Assembly: GCA_019973155.2 (NCBI GenBank) | Contig: BPQB01000124.1 | Span: 1-61,238, forward strand | Source of the DNA: Phanerochaete sordida | Taxonomy: Eukaryota; Basidiomycota; Agaricomycetes; Polyporales; Phanerochaetaceae | Direction of reading: 5' to 3' | Length of the DNA: 61,238 bases | In this document: one piece after another, positions 47,581 to 57,923 of the stretch | How positions within the stretch are numbered: position 1 is the stretch's first letter | Layout: every line of letters starts with the position of its first letter | Notes under the pieces: model-generated | Databases searched by the model: none | What the model saw: the letters and a program-made list of their open reading frames with translations, nothing else | What the model was told of the DNA's origin: nothing | Made by a program: the position numbers and the translations under genes

Positions 47581-47795
47581 AACGTTCATGTCTTCAACGA
47601 CGTGAACCTCGAGGCGCGCGGGTCTCGTTCGGCTGGGAGTCCACCATGCTCGCGATGGGCGCGATGTCGACGTTTAGAGCTTACAGCAACACGAACACGA
47701 GCATTGGCCTTCCCGCGCTCGCTGGCGCGGGCACAGGTCTCCTGTTCTAGGCAACGTATTAACCGGTGCTCGCAACGATTTCCGTCACCCGGAGT
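47581..47795 (+). pseudogene. MFS transporter fragment (copy 2)
   Basis: About 215 bp matching the last exon of the intact MFS gene: TMLAMGAMSTFRAYSNTNTS and IGLPALAGAGTGLLF against FLMLAMGAMSTLTADSSTSA and VGIPALAGVGAGFLY. Two in-frame stops follow (TAG 47749-47751, TAA 47761-47763). The rest of the transporter is absent. Confidence 0.75.
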
Positions 47796-48403
47796 GCGCG
47801 CGCCTCCCGTGACGCACCTCAAATCCCGGACCATCTCAACGCTCGCCTTCCATGCTCACTGACTATTCCATTAATTTCCTGCGCGACAGCTGCGACCTGG
47901 ACCCGATGCTCTACTCCCACGTCAGCTCGCAGCCGGTCGCACGTTCTGCCGGTCGAGATATCTTCTATCTCATCAATGGATTGTAGCAGAATTTCCTTCA
48001 AAGTAACACGCATAAGGACTTAGGGCCGCAGTGTACGAACTAGGTAGCACCATGCATAGATTTGTTAGCCGCGCCTTCTGCATATCTCCCCCCTTGGTCC
48101 ACGGGGCTTTCATTATTATAGCATCGGTATCTAACTAGGCCTCACGATGAACGCCGGCCTCGCTGGGGCATCGGCGGCACAGAAAGACGAAGTAACCGAG
48201 TCATCGCGGATTTGGATATCTGTACGGAATGACACGTTGCAGACATCTATCCCGGGTTGCTGTGGGTTACAGACCATGCTAGCGAGGAAGTCGCGCACAT
48301 ACTACAGCAGGGAATGTCAAATCTTGTGTACACCGACTATGCCTACATGCCTTCATACGGAACCAATTATCTGCCTGATTTATATCTGATGGATAAGTAG
48401 CGG
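47796..48403. other. Unassigned stretch
   Basis: A minus frame at 48013-47819 (ILLQSIDEIEDISTGRTCDR) has protein-like content but no start, partner exon or known family. Nothing else is seen. Confidence 0.35.
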
Positions 48404-49878
48404 TCATGACTGCAGCTCTTGCTGCAGCGATGCGGTGTTGTGCGAGCGCCATTCTCCGAGTTCGTACGTCCGGTAGCGCGCATGGCGGTTCGCGTTGTGC
48501 CGGATCTCCTCGACGCGGAGGATGAGCCGGCACGTCGTGATCGATACCATGCCCCACACAAAACTGCGTGTGTAGCATATAGGGCCTCAGCGTGTATACA
48601 GCGGAAGAGTGAGGGAAACAGGGCGACGCACAAGAGGTTCACGAGCAGGTACTCTGTCTGCAGCACGATACTGCATACAAGGTTGATTAGCCGAAGCACT
48701 GTGAATATCGTCAGCTGCACAGCACGCACGCATACTCATACACGCACCGAAGACTGCCTGCCCACCCATACCATCTGTCAGCACGGCGTTATAGCGCACA
48801 GGGCAGGGACGTACGATGAAGAAGATCGCGCCGTCGCGCCGGAAGCGCATCATTACCTCGATGTTCTGCTTGTACGGCTGGTGAAGTGCGTTACTGATGC
48901 CAAGGACGAGTATGGATATGTCGAAAGTACTCTGCGCACGAGTCAGCGCTGTCATCTCGAAAGCTTGCTGCTCAAGGGCGCAGCCGCACCATCGCGGCCC
49001 AGACACCGATCATCGCGATTGGCTTTTGAGAGAGGAGGCATGCGTCGACGATGGGATTGTAGTATGTTGCGCCTGTGTGGTGCACTGGTGAGCTGAGGTC
49101 GGAATGGAGCAGGAGGAGGGAGCGAACGAAAAATCGCGGTGAGCGTCCATGCAAAAAAGCCGACGATCATCGCGTAAGAAGCCCCGAACATCGTGAAGAG
49201 AATTATCTTCGGTCTCTTACGATGTTCCCAAAGTGCGAAGATCCTTAGGGTAATAAATCCTACCGCCTTTCGTCGTCAACGCCCGAAGGGAAGCCGACCC
49301 GCCAAGAGGTGGAGCTGCGCACCGTTCGCACATCCAATGGAGAAGAGGCCGGTAAAGCCGCTCGTCGTGAAGAACGTCCGGCAGCTGCGGAGAGCGATCA
49401 GACTTCGGGGCCGACGTTTGGTTCGGGGGAGGGGAAGCCTACCGCTATCGAGCGGTGTGTTTCAAGTTAGCGACTGCACCCTGCGGCGATACCGATGCTT
49501 ACATGGTCATCGAGTGGCCCACTATGTCCAGAAAAGGCTACGGAAACTGATACTGAGAACGAACGAGAGGATCAGAAAGCCACACAAACCATACGCAGCA
49601 TACAGCAGGCCTGCAAGGTTGCAATAGCGAATTAGCAGGTATATCAGACCAGTCGTGTCCAATGAGCTCCTGCGCCAGATGAAGTGAAATTCCTTCTCGA
49701 GTAGGAGCATTGAGTCGTATGCGACGCATGCAAGGCTCGCGGCTACGCATCTTACGAGTTAGCTAAACAATACACTCCAGATTTACGTTGCGAGCTGCGT
49801 ACCTGCTAGGTATTTTGTGGCTAGGAGGCCATTTGCGAGACCGAGCGCCTCCTCCAGTTCTGCGAGGGGGGTAGACAT
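48404..49878 (-). CDS. DUF6533-domain membrane protein (gene B)
   Basis: ATG at 49878-49876, stop TGA at 48406-48404. Blocks in order: MSTPLAELEEALGLANGLLA; VAYDSMLLLEKEFHFIWRRS (DUF6533 signature) and LIYLLIRYCNLAGLLYAAYG; RTFFTTSGFTGLFSIGCAN; FITLRIFALWEHRKRPKIIL and ASYAMIVGFFAWTLTAIF; ATYYNPIVDACLLSQKPIAM; FDISILVLGISNALHQPYKQ; VLRLINLVCSIVLQTEYLLV; FVWGMVSITTCRLILRVEEI; and a tail ending SHNTASLQQELQS. It is a close paralogue of gene A, with the same intron positions (for example after LATKYLA and after CAN), but inverted, 10 kb away and far less GC-rich. The frame appears open once introns are removed. TATA-like box upstream. Function unknown. Confidence 0.78.
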
Positions 49879-49922
49879 CTAGGCTAAGGCTAGTTGTGGG
49901 CGGCGAACTGGAGGAAGGCTTT

Positions 49923-49928
49923 CTTATA
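49923..49928 (-). promoter_or_regulatory. TATA-like box of DUF6533 gene B
   Basis: TATAAG on the minus strand, about 45-50 nt before the ATG at 49878. Confidence 0.5.
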
Positions 49929-51584
49929 TCCAGATTGTACAGATGGTATCGGGATGTCAATTCGCAGATGCGCGGACAATGAGATAGGGCCCAGGCGCAT
50001 CTCCAGACTTCCGCGGGCAGTACAGGGTAGATTATCCAAAAACGAACTGTGGAAAAGCCACGGAACGCCAAGGACGCCACAGACTTCAGGCATCTAGGAT
50101 ATCACGATGCGGCATCTTTGCTGCGGATGCTATGCTAACTGTCAGTGCTATAGAAGCAACGAATATATGGTATTGGCTGCACAAAGCATGGGACCCTGAA
50201 GTTATGAGTTTCCTTCGATCCATTTCCCATACGCTCAGATAATTGCGGCGTAAAATGATTGATTATTCTGCATACATGAGATGCCTCGCGTGCCGGTGGC
50301 ATGTAAGCCGCTCCAACAGTTATTTTGCGTGCAGAATATCATGGACTGGTAGAATGGTAGTTGGCTGGAGCGGCACACCAGGCTCGAGTGGGTAGCCTTG
50401 GAGTATCTCCTCGCGTAGGAAGTTTTCTCCCTGAACATCTTGGGATGGGGACATTGAGAGATTGAGAGCTTGTCCGTTGACCCAAGACGCGCTAGCAATA
50501 CAATTCCCAAAGCAGATGCAGTGGCATGTACAGTGGCGGGAGACCGAAGAAGATCAGCAAACGACAGGCGTGGAGGCTCCTAATGCGCCGCCGTCCCAGC
50601 CGAGTTGGTACTGCTCCAGCCCGCCAGCGCAGCAGCAAAGGGCTCAGAGTAGCTCTTACTTCCGATATGGCAGTATTCATGGACGGGTCAGGTACAGTCA
50701 TTGGGGCCGAAGATATCCGTTCAGGCACGTCGTTCGTTCTCGCATTGATGCATGATTCCGATGCGCGCATTCTGCGCATGGCTTTGTTTCCGGACGAAGC
50801 CCTGACTGCGAGAAGCATTCGACACACCAGTAAAAACCTCACTCTGTGGGATAAGACTTCCCCTCGGAGTCTTATTGTTGTCCATTCGGTACGATCAAAT
50901 TCTTTTCTGATTTTAACGTTTGAATGAGGAATGCGAACGTCCACGATCGTGTCCTTGATCGCCCACCTGTACGGCGTATGCGATGCAACATCTTTTCTTT
51001 CGCTCCGATTCTCACGTAACGCGTAGTACGCCTTGCTAAATCTGGTTACTGAGCGAGCAATAGGCACTGAGGAAAGCTGCAATGAGTGCGTTGAGAAGAG
51101 TCGCAAAATTAGAATACTCTGGCGAATGTAATAAGCTCACGTTGTCTGGAGCCATGCAAGGCCTCTATCGACGTAAGTATTCGTTTGTCTCGGCCATGCT
51201 TGCCTTTACTTTCTGCTTTGGGTGGATATCAGACACGTGGCATCGGATATCGTGGTAACATCAAGGTTCGCCTCGCGATCCGATGCCGCTGTGAAAGCAG
51301 GGGGCCTGGAGCTGAGCGCTGATATTTCAGGCCTTCTGTCCAGCTTCAGCCGTTAATATTCGAGGAGGTTATCCTAGAGCTCATCTTCGGCGATAGTGTC
51401 AATTCTAAGAGTGTAATCTGGCTTCGCTTGCCTACTGGGTAGCCCTCGAAATCTGTGAACACAGTGAGTCTTGTGGTTGAACCTGCAGCAAGCACTCGCC
51501 GCTCACCCTTTGAAGGCTCTAGTGCGGACAGCCCCGATAATGTATTTTAATCCAGCTGTCAATCAAACTGGGTGGAAGTGCTCT
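49929..51584. other. Unassigned stretch
   Basis: A plus frame at 50669-50927 (MAVFMDGSGTVIGAEDIRSG) and an opposing minus frame at 51106-50492 overlap. Neither has recognisable domains or supporting introns. The DNA from about 51100 to 51580 shows nothing. Confidence 0.35.
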
Positions 51585-52335
51585 GTGCATATCATTTGGC
51601 TGTTGGCCACCAAGGTTCCCTTTTCGTTGATTGCGAACAGGAACAGGCTCAACGGGTAAGTAATCCTGTTTGATTTGTCGGAATGTGCCTTTGAGCGAGG
51701 ATTCAGCTACATCAAGACATTCCTCGCTCCCATTGTTGTGGTCGCCATCGTCTGTGAGTACATCTTGTATTATTTCCTGCCAGGTCGTAGGCACTAAGTT
51801 CTAGCAAAGACTACCATCCTGTATACTATCAAGCGTGCAAGTTAGCCATCCCCCTTCATGCTGGTGTCGCTTTGCTCGCCATCTGCCTCGTCATCGCGCC
51901 GATAATCATCATCTCGGGCATTTCGATCACGAAGAGGAAGGCATACCACCAGCAACCCTAGCTCTACTTGGCCTTCCTCATGCTTGCGATGGGTACGATG
52001 TCGACGCTACGGGCGGACAGTAGCACCTCAACCGGCGTCGGCATCCCCTCGCTCGCGGATATCGGCGCGGGCTTCCTCTACCAGGCGATGTACTACCCCG
52101 TGCTCGCGCCGCTGCCCATCGCACAGAACGCGCACGCGATGGCGCTGTTCAGCTTCTGCCGCGTCTTCGCCGGGTTGCGTCTCGCGCGCCCGTTCGCCTT
52201 CGTCGCACTGACGCTCCAGCAGGTTTGGGACGTAAGCGTCGGCACTGCGGTCCTCCAGACCCAGCGTACCTTCTGCCTTCCACGCAACTTTATGAAAGCG
52301 TACCCGGAGCTCGTCGCAGTTGCGTACAGCATCTC
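51585..52335 (+). pseudogene. 5'-truncated MFS transporter relic (copy 3)
   Basis: It keeps the exon-intron structure of the intact gene from its middle onward: VPFSLIANRNRLNG with a GTAAGT donor; an acceptor ATTCAG and IKTFLAPIVVVAIV; a GTGAGT donor; YHPVYYQACKLAIPLHAGVA; LLAICLVIAPIIIISGISIT; then an in-frame TAG at 51959-51961; FLMLAMGTMSTLRADSSTST; ADIGAGFLYQAMYYPVLAPL; and FSFCRVFAG. At this point a GT...AG stretch of about 50 nt, absent from the intact gene, is followed by VWDVSVGTAVLQTQ. It ends shortly after VAVAYSIS. The whole N-terminal half is missing. It is the best preserved of the three relics. Confidence 0.8.
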
Positions 52336-52591
52336 CGCATATGGCCAAAGTCGGAGAGCGGGAGGTAAAATGACCAGAACAGAGAGCATTCCGCGTATCC
52401 AGATAAAGCGCAACAAACTTATCGAGATGGAGTCCGCGGCGCGAGTTATGAGACTGCCCCCAAGAGGCTGCAGAGATTGTGTCTGGCGAAGGTATGGTGC
52501 TTCGCAGGAGCTATGATTATCCTCCGCCAGTGGACACTTTATAACCCAATAGAGGCCATGACACAGGGCACATAGATACTTCACGAGCACC

Positions 52592-54577
52592 TCAGCACGT
52601 TGTAGACTCTTGAGACTCTGGGGGAGAGACGCTGGCCTGCTGAGTACGCATGAATCGTATCTGAACGCCATCGTCACCAACGACGACGTCTTTCATAGGA
52701 TCTCTAGGTCGAATCCAGTATTTTGCGTTGTATCTGATGCAAAGCGTAAGGGATTTAGACAGCCGTTGTGTTTCAACAGTCAAAGCCGCACTTACGAGGC
52801 CATTAGCGCATTGACGTATACTTGAAGACCACATATTGTCAACCTCATAGATACAGATGCGGTGTATTGCATAACACTCACGAGGGCTCAATGGAAAAAA
52901 TACTGCAGGTGTGGTAAGGAAAGCGTGCAACGCGTGAAGAGACACGTACCAGCAATGAATATATAGTTGTGGGGCATAGTGAGATACTGAGAATTCAACG
53001 GAATATGAGCACAGAGCGCTTCAGCCCAGCCGGCTTCGCAGCTCACCGTTACCAAGGATGCGATGGACACCATGCTAGGACACGAAGTCGTCATGATCAT
53101 ATACAACTGTGAGCAATGAATGCATGGTTACGTACCTCGTCACAAGTCCTGTGTTGATGGTATAGGCCATCATGACCTTCAATAGCGAGTCTGTCCTGTT
53201 GCTCAGTACATTGTAAGAGTTAATCGACGGTAGCAGTCAACACTCTCACCGCTTGAAGACGTTCTGCCGCATGCTCGCCAATAGGAATGTTAGCCGAGCA
53301 GCAATTGCTAGGTCGACGATGGCGACCATGATTAAATTGGCGTAGTAAACACCCTACGAGACGGTCAGCGATACTCACCACGTATAAGCATATAAAAAAA
53401 TACCTTGACGGATTGGATATCCTCCAGGGTCTTCAAATGGAACCTAAAACTTGATGAGGACCATACCTCGATCACCTGAATCTACCGAACAGCTCACGAG
53501 AGGATACTGACACCTGCCATACATCTCAGAAGGGGATACAGTGGCGTAAAATATGACTTACATAGGCTCACGCCTGGATGGGTCTAGCTCAGAATTGGTG
53601 TATAATGAGTGACCGGCGAGAAGCGTACCAAAAAGACATAGAAGGAGACCGGTCTTCCACGCCAGCATGAAGTAAAAAAGCAGCTCCTTGTGAGAACCAC
53701 GAAACGTACGAGAATAAACGAGAGCCAGCTCTTGTGCGCATCGACTGGGGGGAGACAGACGTCTGTCCATGTCCAGATAGCACGATAAAGCCACTCACGT
53801 ATCCACGCTCGGTGAATAAAGCAGCTGGTGTCGGAGTTAGAGACAGCGCGACGGCACAACATGAATACAAGACCTACCCACGAACAATTGGGTCACTAAT
53901 TGTCTATTCAGTTATGTATGAGACACGTTTTCATATCGAATTCCGACGTCAGGTACGTACCGCTATAAAAATGACTCCCTTCGAGCGTGAGAATCAGACG
54001 GTGCGTAGTTTGTGCAATATTGCCGAAGGGACATACTCGAATACCCCTAAACGACGTTGAATCAAGATTCTGGCTGAAGGGGAGGAGGACGCACCAGGTC
54101 ATATCGAGAAACGTGGAGATATTGCCAAAATTCAAGACAGCATACCTGGGAGATATTGTTAACTGCAGCATGCAGCCAGGATCCACAGACGGCACTTTAC
54201 CAGTACAAAAGCTGCACGACTAGAGCGGTATAAACAGTGGTGATGGCCCTGAGGAAAGACCAATCAGAGGACATCCATGCTATCTTCGATAATCGCACCA
54301 TAACGCGGCAATCTGACAGAAAAATCGATATTTATGAGGATGGATAGGCAAGGGGTACATATTCCGACGTACGGGATATTTGATGAATGGGACTGAATGG
54401 CCCTCTCTGCGATTTTGGAAAAAGGAGTAGCATTGTGAGCATATGATCCCATACAGCCTAGCGGTAGGTCAATGGTTGAATATGATGTAGGGACAACTGT
54501 GAAGCGTACGTAGTCGTGGCAAATCCTCCAAGGAGGGCTGCTCCCATCGTGCTTCCCAGCGTGACGCTTTCGGCCAT
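52592..54577 (-). CDS. DUF6534-type multi-pass membrane protein (gene 7)
   Basis: ATG at 54577-54575 (MAESVTLGSTMGAALLGG), stop TGA at 52594-52592. Blocks: ALLGGFATT; LYGIICSQCYSFFQNRREGH near 54450-54390; AVLNFGNISTFLDMTWCVLL near 54140-54080; CFIHRAWI near 53825-53800; GVYYANLIMVAIVDLAIAAR and LTFLLASMRQNVFKR near 53355-53250; DSLLKVMMAYTINTGLVT near 53200-53145; LVSIASLV near 53070; MPHNYIFIAG near 52980-52950; VYVNALMAS near 52820-52795; and a tail KYWIRPRDPMKDVVVGDDGV, ending SPPESQESTTC. Partner of gene 6, with matching exon order and total span (1,986 against 1,982 bp). TATA-like box upstream. Some small exons near 53400-54000 are not fixed. Confidence 0.72.
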
Positions 54578-54618
54578 GCTGAAAGCTATGAAGATCATCC
54601 ATGAGACCGCATGGTGTC

Positions 54619-54624
54619 TATATA
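54619..54624 (-). promoter_or_regulatory. TATA-like box of DUF6534 gene 7
   Basis: TATATA about 42-47 nt before the ATG at 54577, in the same place as in gene 6. Confidence 0.45.
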
Positions 54625-55182
54625 CCTCGTACCTTGCGACTCAGCGGACATCTGACGGTAGCCACTGTGCCTTGATCCGCCTCGCGCATCGTATGCTTGG
54701 TCAATGTAACATGATGCTGATAGCACGGGAAGGTTTATGCTCTGTCTATAGTCTATATCGTCTGACGGTTTCTAGCGTACGCGATTGTGGGAAGATCCGC
54801 TAGGAAATTCAACACTGAAGAGAAGATAGAGACACTTTCATCGCTGATACGGCGAATAGCGGACTGCGGAACCTGAGAAATTTGGGCCAGAAAGGTGATA
54901 GAGATGTCTCAGCACTGGCAGGACTACCATGTCCTGCGCGTATACTCAGGAGAGGGCGTATACCCGCAGCGTCGTCTGGACCTTTCGTGGAAGGACGGAG
55001 ATAAGCATGATTTCACGAGGTTAGCACTCACCATTGGGCTTCGAGGCCCCTTCCATCGCAATACTATGCAAATCTATTGAGAGGATGTTTCACGCAGGGC
55101 AGTCGAGTATCTAGTCGAGAACTGCGAGAGGAACTGGATATGCGCACCAAGGATCAATCGGTCTCAACATTCACCCATGATT
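54625..55182. other. Unassigned stretch
   Basis: AT-rich with short frames only; no feature supported. Confidence 0.45.
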
Positions 55183-55624
55183 CTATCTTGAATGAACGAT
55201 AGTGAGAAAGACACCAATCGTGTTCAAACTTGGCTGAAAAGATGGGCATCAAATATCAAGCATGAGGAGTGCGCGTACCTCTGATCCGTCTGCAATGAGG
55301 CTTGCGCTGGTCCACGGGGACCAAGGTGGCGTTGTTAATTGGGCGTGTGCGGCTTTCAGACGCGCGGGAAACTCGCGCCTCGGATTTGGAGCATAGCACG
55401 TGCTGTCGAGATGTTTGTCCATTGCTTCCGTGCTGGTCCTTATTATCGTAGCTATACGATGCTCGGTGAGCCCGAACACCGCAGCGACTAGAGCTACAAG
55501 CGTTCAGTAGAGACTGAATGTGTATACGGCACAACCCACCCTCGACTGATGACCACAAGAACCCGTTCAGGAAGAACTTGGGGAATCGCTGAAGAGAAGT
55601 AGTTACCAACACTTCAAAGAACAT
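55183..55624 (-). CDS. Small hypothetical protein, three exons
   Basis: ATG at 55624-55622; exons 55624-55540, 55493-55279, 55233-55183; introns of 46 and 45 nt with GT...AG ends; all phases agree and the stop TAG is at 55185-55183. This gives a 116-residue product: MFFEVLVTTSLQRFPKFFLN, an Ala/Val-rich segment EALVAAVFGLTEHRIATIIR, a polar middle (YAPNPRREFPARLKAAHAQL) and a hydrophobic end PSLNTIGVFLTIVHSR. No domain recognised. The agreement of three exon phases and typical intron sizes makes it likely real, but there is no family support. It lies upstream of DUF6534 gene 7 in the same orientation. Confidence 0.45.
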
Positions 55625-56950
55625 GGTCGTGAGAGCCTCCCAAAATTAGCCTCACTTCAATGTCTACGATGTCGCAACCATCCAGCGGACTGCACATAAG
55701 ACCACAAGTGCAACTCACACGCATGTCAGTTCATCTCAATGGATACGGTCTCTCCACTAGGCCTTCCCAAGGTATTGTCGCACGCGCGCAGTTCCCTACG
55801 AGCCCTACCCAAAAATCCCATCCCCCCAACCTGCAACCTCGACAGCATTCGGTTTACATCCATTCAACAAGACGCAACATCTACATTATAGGCAAGCTGG
55901 GCGGTCATGGAAAGTGTAGTGAAGCGGTTAGGAAATGTACTCATGCACGCCGGCCTTTCCTCGCCACAGGACCTCGTCCTCCACGGCTTAGACGTATCTT
56001 CGCACCAAATCACACGTCCCTTTTGCCATGATATCGACTTTTTATGCTTCATTCGCTTTGCGAGATTTGTAATTCTATCCCTCAGTGGTCTTCGGCTGAC
56101 GTTCGTCGGATGAATTGCTCAAGCAGAGCCATATGCGACCTGGCGCGATGACCTGACTATGAGTCGATTGAACAGAAATCAAGTTGATTCTACGCACAAC
56201 TTCTTCTACGCTGTCGCCGACCGCATAGGACGCGCGCGTGCGACGACGGAATCTCACGGGCACGTTCTATCGAACTACAGTAGGAACGCCTGGTTTTCCT
56301 TTGATTTGTGAGGCCCAGCTCGTGGGCTGATGACCGTCGGATTTGGTTATAAGTCCTGTGAGAGGCGTCAAGGAAGGCAAGGGCGTAGATGGGGAGTAGC
56401 CTCGATATGTTTCGCACCGTCTGGCGAGCGGACTCTAGCACCACGCTTTGGAGTGCAGTAGATGTCGCAAGTAAATGCAGTAGTACAGACGTGAAGTAGG
56501 CCTCTGCATGGTTTCTGGCGTGATAGCTCGTTAGTCCGCTGGTGAAGTAGGGCGAATGGGCGGTCGTGGATTTCAGGTCTCAAATCTCAGAGTTGAGAAG
56601 GCTGGCTAATGCAGAGCAGCGGTATTGGATGAATTATTTTTTTTTTCATGTAGGAAGAAATATTGAGATCTTAGGGCGTGGCCGTCGACTAGGCTGGAAA
56701 CGGGCCGAAGCTCCGCTCGGCGGGCACGATTTCTTCATCGCTTTTCAAGCTCACTGATTGGCCAGCATGACCATAATTCCACACTGCATGTACAATGTAC
56801 AGATACATCTTCTAATCTCATGTAGCGCAAACAGATGTAAAATTGTCTTGTTGTGATGGCAGTGGCGCAATTCAAGTCGAATCTCATCATCACACTGCGG
56901 CCTCACGGTCGTAGGTGTCCGGGGTCCTCATGCCACGAGAGAGGCCGGAC
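55625..56950. other. Unassigned stretch
   Basis: Short frames on both strands, none supported. A run of T at 56637-56646 is the longest homopolymer seen. The DNA is AT-rich up to about 56.9 kb, where composition turns GC-rich. Confidence 0.45.
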
Positions 56951-57119
56951 CGTCACAGAGGCCACGCCCTCGGTGGCAGAAGATTCATAACAATGCGACG
57001 CGGGCAGAAGATCAAGGACGAAGTCCGCGTAGTGCTGCGGAAAGTGCTGTCTCCATGTGTCTTGCTGTCCCGGCACACCATACAGAAGCGGCCAGGTGAG
57101 CAGTCAGCCAGCGGCCGCG

Positions 57120-57720
57120 CGCGGCAGACGGCATATGCACCGAGCATGACCGTCTCATCTGGGCCGTCGCTGTTCAGTGCCTCTATGCGCACTGCAACAT
57201 ATATCAACGATCGGCCGACATACACGGACTGGCTGCTCAATCGGTCCACGCTCGCCGTGACAAGGTAGAAGCTGAGCGTGGCAGACGCCGCGATGCACTC
57301 GACGGGCCCGAGCATGCACTTGTACGCGATGCTGCTCGCAAGCGAGTTGAGGTGCTCCATACGCTTGCCTGTGCGGATCCTGTCCCTCGTGTTTATGTAC
57401 GCCTTGAATAGCGCCTGCGCGCGCGCGAAGCACAGCTGCTGCTCGCAGTACGAGTCCGCCTTGCTCCGCGGGGAAAGCGTGTGCGTGGGCATGTCGTGCG
57501 CCGCTGGTGCACTGCGCAGTCGCAGCGACTCAAACCACGAGAGCGCGCTCTTCATCTGCAGGAAGCTAGCACATTTCAGCGCACAGAGGGTTGAAGGCAC
57601 GGTGGACCATGTACCAGTGCTCTGCGGGGTCGACACGGCCGCCTGGAGCGCGATGAGCGTGGAGTACGCACGACGCACAGGAGCGCGTCCATGGCGATGA
57701 TGTCTTACGTCTTGAGCGCG
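57120..57720 (-). CDS. Unrecognised coding segment, helical protein (partial model)
   Basis: A minus-strand frame with strong G/C third positions reads VPSTLCALKCASFLQMKSAL, SWFESLRLRS, EQQLCFARAQALFKAYINTR, GKRMEHLNSLASSIAYKCML and ECIAASATLSFYLVTASVD. It is rich in Ala/Leu and predicted helical, loosely reminiscent of a BRO1-type (ALIX/Rim20) helical domain. That likeness is by eye and weak. The frame continues at both ends without clear homology, so start, stop and introns are unknown. It may belong to the same locus as the coding pieces at 58.0-60.0 kb. Confidence 0.4.
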
Positions 57721-57923
57721 GCGCCGGCTTCCTGCGCGCGCTGGGATGCGCGGTGTGGCATCTGCTGAGGCTACTGGCTGCTCGTTCACATGTGTTCCGG
57801 GCGCAGACAGGGGCCGCACAAGAGCCGCAGGCAATCTAATCCTCACAACGCGCAACACACCCGTCCGCCACCCGGCTCGTTGGGTGGCTGTGGCACGATC
57901 CCAACGATGATGCCTGTCAAATG

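Noticed and set aside
51585..52335. Considered as a working second MFS gene
   Set aside because: The N-terminal half is missing and an in-frame TAG lies at 51959-51961.
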